DNA of 64,000 bases from WHSW01 sp963842795. GTDB taxonomy: Bacteria; Actinomycetota; Thermoleophilia; Solirubrobacterales; 70-9. The notes under the pieces were generated by a model. The model searched no databases and was not told the DNA's origin. It saw nothing but the letters and a program-made list of their open reading frames with translations. Position numbers and translations under genes: made by a program. Below are positions 24,001 through 31,756 of this stretch, in pieces (positions within the stretch are counted from its first letter, which is position 1; the number at the start of each line of letters is the position of its first letter). Location of the stretch: assembly GCA_963842795.1 (NCBI GenBank), contig CAWJHV010000015.1, positions 124,001-188,000 of the forward strand. The letters run 5' to 3'.

Positions 24001-24998
24001 CGAACGCCGACCTCCTCGTGCTCACCCGTCTCCTGGGCCTCCGCCTCGTCCGGCTGCTCGGGCTCGGGCGGGCGGCCGGTGAGGGTGAGGAAGACGTCGT
24101 CGAGGGTCGGCCGGCGGACGGAGATGTCGTCGATCTCGATCCCCTCGGCGTCGAGCTTGCGGACCGCCTCGGCGATCGCCCCCTTGTGCTCGCGGACCGG
24201 GATCCGCACCGTCCCGTCCTCGGTCGTCACGGTGTCGGAGGCGAGTTCGGTGAGCGCCTCGATCGCCTGCCCGCACTGCTCGCCGCGCTCGAGCTTGAGC
24301 TCGATCCGCTCGCCGCCGACCCGCTCCTTGAGCTCGTCGGACGTGCCCTCGGCGATCAGGGTGCCGTTGTCGATCACCGCGATCCGGTCGGCGAGGCGGT
24401 CGGCCTCGTCGAGGTACTGGGTCGTGAGCAGCACGGTCGAGCCCTGGGCGACCCGGGCCTCGATCACCTCCCAGAGCCCGAGCCGGCTCCGGGGGTCGAG
24501 GCCCGTGGTCGGCTCGTCGAGGAAGAGAACCGGGGGCCGTGCGACCAGCGCCGCGGCGAGGTCCAGGCGGCGCCGCATGCCGCCCGAGTAGGTCTTCACC
24601 AGCCGGTCCCCGGCCTCGGCGAGGTCGAAGCGCTCCAGCAGCAGGCGCGCCCGCTCCTGCGAGGCCTTCTTGCCCATGTGGTAGAGGCGCCCGACCATGT
24701 CCAGGTTCTCGAACCCGGTCAGGTTCTCGTCGACGGCCGCGTACTGGCCCGCGAGCCCGATCTGCGAGCGCAGCCTGGCCGCGTCCTTGACCACGTCGAG
24801 GCCGAGCACCCGTGCGCTGCCGGCGGTCGGGGGAAGCAGGGTGGTCAGGATCCGGACCGCGGTGGTCTTGCCGGCGCCGTTGGGGCCCAGGAGGCCGAGC
24901 ACGGTCCCGGTCTCGACCTCGAGGTCGATGCCGCAGAGCGCCTGTACGTCCTTGTAGGACTTGCGCAGATCCTCGATCTCGATCGCCGGATTCGCCAT
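23997..24998 (-). CDS. ABC transporter ATPase (DrrA-like)
   Basis: Nucleotide-binding subunit of 333 residues. Walker A GPNGAGKTT (about residues 38-46), Q-loop region GLAGQYAAVDE, signature TYSGGMRRRLDLA (about 140), Walker B VLFLDEPTTGLD and H-loop TTQYLDEAD are all intact. The C-terminal 100 residues form the DrrA-type extension that contacts the permease. It precedes the permease gene with an ATGA overlap. Confidence 0.94.
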   Translation of the reverse strand: MANPAIEIEDLRKSYKDVQALCGIDLEVETGTVLGLLGPNGAGKTTAVRILTTLLPPTAGSARVLGLDVVKDAARLRSQIGLAGQYAAVDENLTGFENLDMVGRLYHMGKKASQERARLLLERFDLAEAGDRLVKTYSGGMRRRLDLAAALVARPPVLFLDEPTTGLDPRSRLGLWEVIEARVAQGSTVLLTTQYLDEADRLADRIAVIDNGTLIAEGTSDELKERVGGERIELKLERGEQCGQAIEALTELASDTVTTEDGTVRIPVREHKGAIAEAVRKLDAEGIEIDDISVRRPTLDDVFLTLTGRPPEPEQPDEAEAQETGEHEEVGVR

Positions 24999-25101
24999 CG
25001 GCGGCCGACTTTAGCGACCTTCGACGGGCGCTTGCTGACGATTTCCTAATCCCGAACACAATGCCCGCTAATCGTCCCTTTCGCCCGCGTAGGATGTGCC
25101 C

Positions 25102-25341
25102 GTGGAATCGATCAACTACCACCTCGAGCTGACCCCGGCGCAGCTCAAGATCACCCATACCGCGCTGCGCAGCCTGCTCGACGACTTCGGTCACGACGAG
25201 CGGCAGATCCACACGATCATCAACGAGGTGCTCGCCAAGCTTCCCGACGAGCACGCGATCCGGGCGATCCAGCTCGACATCGAGCTCGAGCCCAGCACGC
25301 CGGATCCCGGCGTCGACGACCCGCCCGGCGCCGCCGCCTAG
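25102..25341 (+). CDS. Small conserved-looking cytoplasmic protein, function unknown
   Basis: Protein of 79 residues that I do not recognise. It reads MESINYHLELTPAQLKITHT, then a helical, charged body (SLLDDFGHDERQIHTIINEVLAKLPDEHAIRAI) and a Pro/Asp-rich tail. GTG 25102 has AGGA 8 bp upstream; GTG 25096 is an alternative adding two residues. Promoter region is shared with the divergent ABC exporter operon (104-bp gap, A/T-richer than the surroundings). It ends just before the DMT transporter gene. Confidence 0.6.
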   Translation: MESINYHLELTPAQLKITHTALRSLLDDFGHDERQIHTIINEVLAKLPDEHAIRAIQLDIELEPSTPDPGVDDPPGAAA

Positions 25342-25356
25342 TTATCTGAGATCCGC

Positions 25357-26241
25357 CTGAGCCTCTCGGTCCAGATCGGCCTCCTGCTCGCACTCGCGAC
25401 CGCGTTCGCGTCCGTGCTCGGGTTCCTCTTCAAGCAGCGGGGCGCGGTCCGGTCTCCGCCGGTCGAGCTGCGACGACCCGTGCGCACCTCGCTCGCCCTC
25501 TTTCGCGCGCCCGCCTACACGCTCGGGATCGTGATCGCGATGGCCGGCTGGGGCCTGCACGTGGGTGCGCTCTCGCTCGCTCCGATCTCGCTCGTGCAGT
25601 CGGTGATCGCCGGCGGCCTCGTGCTGCTCACGGTGACCGCCGACCGCCTCTTCGCCCACGAGGTGACCAGGCGCGAGTGGGTCGGCGTGGGGCTCGCGGC
25701 CCTCGGGCTCGCCTTCCTCGCCGCGACGCTCGAGGGCGCCGGCAACGAGGCGCACTCCGACTACGAGACCTCCCGCCTGGTCGCCTACCTGGTGGTCGTC
25801 TCGGCCGGGGCCGCGATCGTGGCCGTCGCGGCGATCGGCTCCCTTCGGGAGGGCGTGATGCTGGGCGCCGCCGCCGGCCTCTTCTGGGCCGCCTCGGACA
25901 CGGCGATCAAGGCGCTCTCCGGCGAGATCGGCGACGCGGGCTGGACCGCGATCGTCTTCAGCCCGCTGGCGGTGGTGATCGCTTTCTGCTCGGCGATCGG
26001 CCTCGTGCTCTCCGCGCGCAGCCTGCAGATCGGCAAGGCGGTGCCGGTGATCGCGCTCACCAGCGTCGCCGCCAACGCGCTCACGATCGCCGCCGGGCCG
26101 CTCGTGTTCGCCGAGCCCTTCCCCGACGATCCGCTCGCGGCCGCGGTGCGCGTGGCCGCCTTCGCGCTCGTGATCGTCGCCGCGGCGCTCACCCCCGCCC
26201 CGGTGGCCGCCGCCCATCTCGAGGAGCCCGAGCCGACTTAG
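25357..26241 (+). CDS. EamA/DMT-superfamily transporter
   Basis: Integral membrane protein of about 294 residues with nine to ten helices, of the drug/metabolite transporter superfamily. Helix 1 (SVQIGLLLALATAFASVLG) lies upstream of the first ordinary start codon, GTG 25414, and the frame is open from 25342, so translation probably begins at a non-standard codon such as CTG 25357; a start at 25414 would cut helix 1 in half. Helices 3-4 read SLAPISLVQSVIAGGLVLLTV, and a second EamA half follows GSLREGVMLGAAAGLFWA. Substrate unknown. Confidence 0.75.
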   Translation: MSLSVQIGLLLALATAFASVLGFLFKQRGAVRSPPVELRRPVRTSLALFRAPAYTLGIVIAMAGWGLHVGALSLAPISLVQSVIAGGLVLLTVTADRLFAHEVTRREWVGVGLAALGLAFLAATLEGAGNEAHSDYETSRLVAYLVVVSAGAAIVAVAAIGSLREGVMLGAAAGLFWAASDTAIKALSGEIGDAGWTAIVFSPLAVVIAFCSAIGLVLSARSLQIGKAVPVIALTSVAANALTIAAGPLVFAEPFPDDPLAAAVRVAAFALVIVAAALTPAPVAAAHLEEPEPT

Positions 26242-26332
26242 TGTGATCCACTTGCAATAGCGGCAACGTAACCATTAGCGTAGATCCCGCCACGGCCAAG
26301 CAGGCCCGGGCACTTCAGGAGGAGGTACGCGG

Positions 26333-27451
26333 ATGGAGGCGATGTCGATCACCGGTCGGGAGGTGTCCCGGCTCGCGCGCATCCGCGGAGCGCTCACCCG
26401 GGCGGAGTGGCGCCGGGTCGGCGGCATGGCCGCGGTCGTCGTCGGCCTGCACGTAGTCGGCTTCGCGCTGCTCTTCGGGCTCGTCGCGCCGCAGCACCTG
26501 GACGTCGGCTCGGCCGGCGCGTTCGGCGTGGGGATCGGGATCACCGCCTACGTGCTCGGGCTGCGCCACGCGTTCGACGCCGACCACATCGCGGCGATCG
26601 ACAACACGACCCGGAAGCTGATGAGCGACGGCCAGCGCCCGCTCGCCGTCGGCTTCTTCTTCTCCCTCGGTCACTCGACGATCGTCTTCGTGCTCGCCGG
26701 CCTGTTCGCGATCGGGATCAAGGGGCTGGGCGGGGCGGTCGGCGACGGCGGCTCCTCGCTGCATCAGGTCACGGGGCTGATCGGCCCGACCGTCTCCGGG
26801 TCCTTCCTGTTCGTGATCGGGATCCTCAACCTGCTCGTCCTGATCTCGATCACCAAGATCTTCCTGCGCATGCGCCAGGGGCGCTACAGCGAGGCCGAGC
26901 TCGAGCACCAACTCGACAACCGCGGCCTCATGAACCGCTTCTACGGGCGCGCGACCGGGTCGATCCGAAAGTCGTGGCAGATGTATCCGCTCGGGGCGCT
27001 CTTCGGGCTCGGCTTCGACACGGCGACCGAGATCGCGCTTCTCGCCACCGCCGGCACGGCCGCGCTCGGTGGGCTGCCGTGGTACGCGATCCTCTGCCTG
27101 CCGATCCTGTTCGCCGCCGGGATGTCCCTGCTCGACACGATCGACGGCGCGTTCATGAACTTCGCCTACGGGTGGGCGTTCTCGAAGCCGGTGCGCAAGG
27201 TCTTCTACAACATCACGATCACCTCGCTCTCGGTCGTGGTCGCGCTGGTGATCGGGACGATCGAGCTCGTCTCGGTGCTCGCGGAGAAGCTCAGCCTCAG
27301 CGGCCAGCCGTGGGACTTCGTCGCCGGGATCGACCTCAACTACGTCGGCTACGCGATCGTCGGCCTGTTCGTCCTCACCTGGGCGGTGGCGCTCGCCGTC
27401 TGGCGCCTCGGCCGGGTCGAGGAGAAGTGGTCGGCGAAGGTCCAGAGCTAG
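26333..27451 (+). CDS. NiCoT-family high-affinity nickel/cobalt permease
   Basis: HoxN/NixA-type transporter of 372 residues with eight helices. The signature H-x4-DH of helix 2 is present as RHAFDADHIAAIDNTTR (about residues 79-95). The other family segments, FSLGHSTIVF and GLGFDTATEIALL (about 225), are also present, as is LFAAGMSLLDTIDG. ATG 26333 follows a near-ideal AGGAGG. Downstream, 12 bp away, lies a Fur-family regulator with a His-rich tail, suggesting nickel-responsive control of this uptake gene. Confidence 0.93.
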   Translation: MEAMSITGREVSRLARIRGALTRAEWRRVGGMAAVVVGLHVVGFALLFGLVAPQHLDVGSAGAFGVGIGITAYVLGLRHAFDADHIAAIDNTTRKLMSDGQRPLAVGFFFSLGHSTIVFVLAGLFAIGIKGLGGAVGDGGSSLHQVTGLIGPTVSGSFLFVIGILNLLVLISITKIFLRMRQGRYSEAELEHQLDNRGLMNRFYGRATGSIRKSWQMYPLGALFGLGFDTATEIALLATAGTAALGGLPWYAILCLPILFAAGMSLLDTIDGAFMNFAYGWAFSKPVRKVFYNITITSLSVVVALVIGTIELVSVLAEKLSLSGQPWDFVAGIDLNYVGYAIVGLFVLTWAVALAVWRLGRVEEKWSAKVQS

Positions 27452-27463
27452 CCTCCGGGGGCG

Positions 27464-28207
27464 ATGACCGAGTCCCCCCGGGTCACCCCGCTCGCCTTCG
27501 AGGACGTCGAGGACGTCGCGGCGGCGATCCGGGCGGCCGGGGGGCGGGTGACTGCCGCCCGGCGCCTGGTGCTCGAGGCCCTGTTCGAGGCCGACGGCCC
27601 GATTTCGGCCGACCTGCTGGCCACCCGGCTCGCCCGTCGCGGGCCCGCGTTCGACCTGCCGTCCGTCTACCGAAACCTCGAGCGGCTCGAGAGGCTGGGG
27701 ATCGTCCGCCACGTCCACCTCGGACACGGACCCGGCCTCTACGGGCTGGTGGGGCGCGGCGAGCGCGAGTACCTCTCGTGCGAGCGCTGCAGGCGCGTGA
27801 GGAGCGTCGAGCCCGCCGAGCTCGACCCGGTCCGCGACCAGATCCGCGAGCGCTTCGGCTACGAGGCCCGCTTCACCCACTTCCCGATCACCGGCCTGTG
27901 CGCCGAGTGCGCCGCCGAGGCCGACAGCGACACCGATTCCCGAGGAGGCCGGCCGATGAGCCATCCCCACGAGCACTCCCACGACGAGCCGCACTCTCAC
28001 CGCCACTCACACGACGACGAGCCGCACTCCCACCGCCACTCACACGACGGCGAGACGCACTCGCACGCCCACGACGCGCACGAGCACGAGCACGTCGAGC
28101 ACGAGCACGAGCACAGCCACGGCGACATGGTGCACTCACACCCGCACGTCCACCAGCAGGGGCTCGAGCACGAGCACGGCCATGAGCACGAGGAGCGCAG
28201 CGGGTAG
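27464..28207 (+). CDS. Fur-family regulator (Nur-like) with His-rich C-terminal tail
   Basis: Protein of 247 residues. Residues 1-160 are a complete Fur-family regulator: RAAGGRVTAARRLVLEAL, FDLPSVYRNLERLERLG (recognition helix), then CERCRRV and CAEC for structural zinc. Residues 165-247 are a histidine/glutamate/aspartate repeat tail (HSHDEPHSHRHSH style) with about 35 histidines, a plausible nickel/cobalt sink. An in-frame ATG at 27956 is preceded by GAGGAGG with ideal spacing, so the tail may also be made alone as an 83-residue His-rich protein. Linkage to the NiCoT permease supports nickel sensing. Confidence 0.85.
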   Translation: MTESPRVTPLAFEDVEDVAAAIRAAGGRVTAARRLVLEALFEADGPISADLLATRLARRGPAFDLPSVYRNLERLERLGIVRHVHLGHGPGLYGLVGRGEREYLSCERCRRVRSVEPAELDPVRDQIRERFGYEARFTHFPITGLCAECAAEADSDTDSRGGRPMSHPHEHSHDEPHSHRHSHDDEPHSHRHSHDGETHSHAHDAHEHEHVEHEHEHSHGDMVHSHPHVHQQGLEHEHGHEHEERSG

Positions 28208-28238
28208 GCCCGAGGCTCGGGCTGCGCCGTGGACCCGG

Positions 28239-28455
28239 GCTTGGCATTAACGGGGGTGGGAGCGGTGCGCCTCGCGTGACGCTTGTGTTGCTCGCGTGCG
28301 GTTCCCAGGACCCGGCCAGCCGAGCGTCATCTGAACCACGTATACGGTGGTCAAGATGACTCTCGGCGAGGCAGGGGGGCGCGCGGTGCTGAGTCCGTGA
28401 CGTTTGCACAGGATTGCGGCAGAGGCCCGGGCGACGCACCCCCTCACTGCCAAGC
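28239..28455. repeat. Dispersed palindromic repeat, copy B
   Basis: About 217 bp from GCTTGGCATTAACGGGGG to CCCTCACTGCCAAGC (28441-28455), the latter identical to the terminal repeat of copy A. Hairpin core at 28319-28367. The left arm matches copy A (inverted) over most of its length. Together with copy C it fills 28208-28869, a gap without credible genes. Confidence 0.82.
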
Positions 28456-28509
28456 CACGGTTGGCGTCGCCGCCCGCGACGACGCCCGGCCACAGAGACG
28501 TGCGCAACG

Positions 28510-28755
28510 CGCCCTACTGCCCGATGTGGATCTGGGAGGAGTGCGGCGTGCGTGACGTTCGTGACGCTTGGGTGCGCGTCGGTCGCCCATCCTTGGCCGA
28601 GTGACATCTGAACCACGCAGACGGTGGTCAAGATGACGCTCGGCGTTTGAGGGGGCGCGAGCACGCGGATCCTGGGGGCGATTGCGTCGCATGGCGCCTG
28701 GGCTCAGGTACACAGGCCCGCGTCGCCACGTGCGCGCACGCCATCACTGCCAGGC
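28510..28755. repeat. Dispersed palindromic repeat, copy C
   Basis: Same orientation as copy B. Its 49-bp core (28596-28644) differs from the inverted core of copy A at only three loop positions. The right end CCATCACTGCCAGGC (28741-28755) is a two-mismatch version of the terminal repeat, and the CGCGTCGCCAC segment before it matches copy A. The left end is degenerate and its limit is approximate. Confidence 0.78.
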
Positions 28756-28869
28756 GGCGCTGATCCAAACGCGCGAGGTTCGCGTAGGGCAGGGCGTCAA
28801 GGGTTCCTCAAGGACGAGGGCGTGAGGCCCACTCGGTCCGGAACCCGACTTCGACGAAAGGAGTCAGAG

Positions 28870-29136
28870 ATGGAGGGCGTGAGCCGACGCAGGTTGTTGG
28901 GCTCGGCAGGCGTGGTTGCCGGCACGGTGGTGATCCCCGCCGCGGCCGCCGAGGCGCTGGAGCGCGGCGAGGTCACCGATCCCTCGGGCCCGCCGCCCGA
29001 GGAGGCCGTGGTCGCGGTCGTGCGCGACGCCAAGCGCGGCGAGGTGACGGTGATGTCCGGAGAGCGCGAGGTCACGCTCCGCGACCCGGCACTGGTGAGG
29101 CGACTGCTGAAGGCAGCGCCCAAGAGCGAGGAGTAG
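28870..29136 (+). CDS. Small Tat-exported protein upstream of DUF4331 gene
   Basis: Protein of 88 residues with a twin-arginine signal: MEGVSRRRLLGSAGVVAG, a hydrophobic stretch to about residue 28 and AAAEALERG. The mature part is a short two-strand/one-helix module (EEAVVAVVRDAKRGEVTVMSG, then a basic helix LVRRLLKAAPK). ATG 28870 follows AAAGGAG. It starts a three-gene unit: the DUF4331 gene follows by 4 bp. Function unknown; an accessory or assembly partner of the DUF4331 protein is a reasonable guess. Confidence 0.75.
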   Translation: MEGVSRRRLLGSAGVVAGTVVIPAAAAEALERGEVTDPSGPPPEEAVVAVVRDAKRGEVTVMSGEREVTLRDPALVRRLLKAAPKSEE

Positions 29137-29140
29137 GCAG

Positions 29141-30538
29141 ATGTCGTCACATCGCGAGGCGCCGGAGATCAGCAAGGACCCGGTGGCCGACAACACCGAC
29201 ACGTACGCGTTCGTGAGCCCGGACAAGCCGGACACGGTCACGATCATCACCAACTACATCCCGCTGGAGAACCCGCCGGGCGGCCCGAACTTCTTCGAGT
29301 TCGGCGAGGACGTCCTCTACTCGATTTACGTCGACAACGACGGCGACGGGCTGCCGAACATCGAGTACCGGTTCAAGTTCAAGACCAAGCTCCGCAGCGA
29401 GAAGACGTTCCTCTACAACACCGGCCAGATCACCAGCATCGACAGCCCGAACTGGAACCGGCGTCAGTTCTACGACGTCAGCCGGGTCGAGTACACGAAG
29501 AAGGCCCACCACAACGGCAGCAAGCCGAAGCCGAAGCTGATCGGGCGCAACTTGCCGTGCCCGCCCTGCAACATCGGCCCGCGCTCGACGCCGAACTACC
29601 AGGCCGCCCTCGGCGACCCGGCGGTGCGCTCGCTACGCGGCGGCGTCGACGTGTTCGCCGGCCAGCGCAACGAGGGGTTCTTCGTCGACCTGGGGTCGAT
29701 CTTCGACCTCGGCGATCTGCGCCCGTTGCAGAACCTGCACCTGATCGCGACCGACCCCGCTATGGGCGTCGACGCGACCGCGACCCTGAACGTGCACACG
29801 ATCGCGATCCGGGTGCCGATCAGGCAGCTGACCCGCGACGGGTCGACCCCGACCGACGCGAACGCCCGCAAGGCCGTGCTCGGGATCTGGGGGGCGGCGA
29901 GCCGGCGCAAGACGCGGCTGCTCGACGTGGCCAAGGACGAGCGCTCCGAGTCGGGGCCCTGGGTCCAGGTGTCGCGGCTGGGCAACCCCCTGTTCAACGA
30001 GGTCGTCGTGCCGATGGGCGAGAAGGACAAGTGGAACGCCCTGCACCCGGCGGAGGACAAGAAGTTCGCGAAGTACGTCGAGCGCCCCGAGTTGCAGAAG
30101 CTGCTCCCGGTGCTCTACCCCGGCGTGTTCCCGAACCTCGCGGCGCTCAAGGCGAAGCGGGCCGACCTGGTGGCGATCCTGCTGACCGGAATTCCGGCCG
30201 GCATCGTCGACGGGTTCCAGAACTACACCGGGACGGTGCAGGCGGACGTACTGCGACTCAACGTCGCGATCCCCCCGACGACCTCGAACCCGAATCCGCT
30301 CGGCCTGGTGGCCGGCGACGCGGCCGGGTTCCCGAACGGGCGCCGGGTGTTCGACGACGTCGTCAACATCGAGCTCAACGCGGTGGCCGGGCTGACCTAT
30401 CCGCTGGTCGACCCGAGCTACACGCCCGACGCGGCGGCGGGAATGCTCACCCAGGGGCTGACCCCGGGGCCGGACCGCTACCAGGCGACGTTCCCGTACC
30501 TGGGCACGCCGCACGACGGGTTCACCACGCCGTCGTAG
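29141..30538 (+). CDS. DUF4331 domain protein
   Basis: Protein of 465 residues matching the DUF4331 pattern from its first residues: MSSHREAPEISKDPVADNTD, then YAFVSPDKPDTVTIITNYIP, and later NVHTIAIRVPIRQL and DDVVNIELNAVAGL near the end, with GFPNGRRVFDD. The family is uncharacterised. It lacks its own signal peptide, yet its neighbour upstream is a Tat substrate, so it could be carried out by that small protein (hitchhiker export) or act in the cytoplasm. Same transcript as the genes on both sides. Confidence 0.88.
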   Translation: MSSHREAPEISKDPVADNTDTYAFVSPDKPDTVTIITNYIPLENPPGGPNFFEFGEDVLYSIYVDNDGDGLPNIEYRFKFKTKLRSEKTFLYNTGQITSIDSPNWNRRQFYDVSRVEYTKKAHHNGSKPKPKLIGRNLPCPPCNIGPRSTPNYQAALGDPAVRSLRGGVDVFAGQRNEGFFVDLGSIFDLGDLRPLQNLHLIATDPAMGVDATATLNVHTIAIRVPIRQLTRDGSTPTDANARKAVLGIWGAASRRKTRLLDVAKDERSESGPWVQVSRLGNPLFNEVVVPMGEKDKWNALHPAEDKKFAKYVERPELQKLLPVLYPGVFPNLAALKAKRADLVAILLTGIPAGIVDGFQNYTGTVQADVLRLNVAIPPTTSNPNPLGLVAGDAAGFPNGRRVFDDVVNIELNAVAGLTYPLVDPSYTPDAAAGMLTQGLTPGPDRYQATFPYLGTPHDGFTTPS

Positions 30539-30542
30539 CGCG

Positions 30543-30878
30543 ATGAGCCACTCCCATCCCCACACATACGCCGACCGCGCGCACCCCGAGTACGTGGTCC
30601 TCGACATCGGCGAGGACCGCGGGGCGCTGATCCTCCACGCCGACGTCGACCTCCATGGCGTGGAGGTCGAGATCAGCCCGGCGGGAGCCGACGGCGACCG
30701 CCAGCACAAGGAGGTGCTGGAGCGCACCATCGACGGCCGGCCCGCGTTCACCGCGGTCTTCGACAAGCTCCCGGAGGGCCGCTACACCCTCTGGGTGGCA
30801 GACGAGGCCAAGGCGCGGGAAGTCGCCGTCGCCGGTGGCGAGATCGCCGAGCTCGACTGGACCACCGCTCGGTCCTGA
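30543..30878 (+). CDS. Small beta-sandwich protein of the DUF4331 operon
   Basis: Protein of 111 residues. N-terminal His-containing leader (MSHSHPHTYADRAHPEYVVLDIG), then a beta-rich domain whose end, AVFDKLPEGRYTLWV, resembles carboxypeptidase-regulatory or prealbumin-like modules. No signal or membrane helix. It begins 4 bp after the DUF4331 stop and is followed by a strong terminator, so it closes that operon. Function unknown. Confidence 0.7.
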   Translation: MSHSHPHTYADRAHPEYVVLDIGEDRGALILHADVDLHGVEVEISPAGADGDRQHKEVLERTIDGRPAFTAVFDKLPEGRYTLWVADEAKAREVAVAGGEIAELDWTTARS

Positions 30879-30886
30879 TCGAGGGA

Positions 30887-30915
30887 GTCGCCCGGGGCAG
30901 GAGGCCCCGGGCGAC
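30887..30915 (+). terminator. Strong hairpin ending the DUF4331 operon
   Basis: GTCGCCCGGGGC pairs over 12 bp with GCCCCGGGCGAC around AGGAG, starting 8 bp after the last stop. No T-run, as is common in high-GC actinomycetes. Confidence 0.75.
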
Positions 30916-31028
30916 CCGGCTCGGCCGGCGGGTCCAGGCCATCCGCTCCGGGGACTGCCCGGAGCCTGCGACACTCGGGTGAGGCGTTCTCGGAACTGCG
31001 CCGACCTCCAAAGGAAGGACCCTTGCGC

Positions 31029-31601
31029 ATGCTCGCGACCCTGTTCACTCATCTGCGCCGCCAGTGGCTCGGGGCGCTGTCCCTGTTCCTTGTCCTGACC
31101 GGCGGCGTCGCCTACGCCGCGAACACGATCGGCAGCGCCGACGTGATCGACGAGTCACTCAAGAGCGTCGACGTCAAGAACGGCCAGTTGCGTAGCGCCG
31201 ACGTCCGCGACGAGACCCTGCCCGGCGGAGGTCTGCAGGGCAGCGACATCATCGAGGGCAGTCTCGGGACGGTCCCGGGCGCAGACCAGCTCGACGGCAA
31301 GGACTCGAGGGACTTCGCCCGGCTCGGGGGCGTGATCAACGGCGATGGCTCGATCTCCCAGGGGACCGGGTTCACCGTCACCCATGCGGGCGACGGCGAG
31401 TACCAGGTCTCGTTCCCCAACGGGACCCTCGGGACCACGTGCCCGCCGATCGTCAGCGCGATGCCCTTCTCCGGCATCGTCCGCCACCCGCAGCTCTCGG
31501 GCCGTGGCTGCTCCGGTCTCGGATCCGGGAATTTCACGATCAAGATGCTGGACAACGACGGGGTCGCGCACGACACCCCCTTCCTGTTCATCGCGATGTA
31601 G
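31029..31601 (+). CDS. Exported protein with decapeptide-type repeats (paralogue 1)
   Basis: Protein of 190 residues from ATG 31029. The N-terminal signal or anchor ends in LFLVLTGGVAYAANTIGSAD, followed by three to four repeats of about ten residues with an S-x-D-V/I core (GSADVIDESLK, SVDVKNGQLR, SADVRDETLP). The C-terminal 90 residues are a Gly-rich beta domain with two cysteines (TTCPP, GRGCSG). A TTG at 31023 is an alternative start; AAGGAAGGA lies upstream of both. Shares its N-terminal plan with the next gene. Likely surface protein, function unknown. Confidence 0.75.
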   Translation: MLATLFTHLRRQWLGALSLFLVLTGGVAYAANTIGSADVIDESLKSVDVKNGQLRSADVRDETLPGGGLQGSDIIEGSLGTVPGADQLDGKDSRDFARLGGVINGDGSISQGTGFTVTHAGDGEYQVSFPNGTLGTTCPPIVSAMPFSGIVRHPQLSGRGCSGLGSGNFTIKMLDNDGVAHDTPFLFIAM

Positions 31602-31756
31602 CGACCGACTCGCAGCAGCGACGGGCGCTTTTCGACGCCACGGAGGACGTTATGCGCCCGTCGCGGCTCGGAAAATCCACGGGTAACTACTGATGCGCCG
31701 CGCTCGGGGCCGTGGGAGGATCGCTCGCCCCGAACACGTCAAGTCAGGGAGGCCCC

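Noticed and set aside
26252..26266. TTGC-N7-GCAA palindrome upstream of the NiCoT gene as a nickel-regulator (Nur) box.
   Set aside because: The known Nur box has TTGCAA half-sites with a different spacing; only the outer bases match, and TTGCAA could equally be a -35 element. Too weak to annotate as an operator.
17694..28664. Similar peptides (VILTT-x-CVVQM-x-LG) from open frames at 17694-18050, 27888-28664 and 28247-28507 suggesting a small protein family.
   Set aside because: The similarity is confined to the palindromic hairpin core of the dispersed repeat and the frames diverge on both sides, so it reflects DNA repeat identity, not protein conservation.
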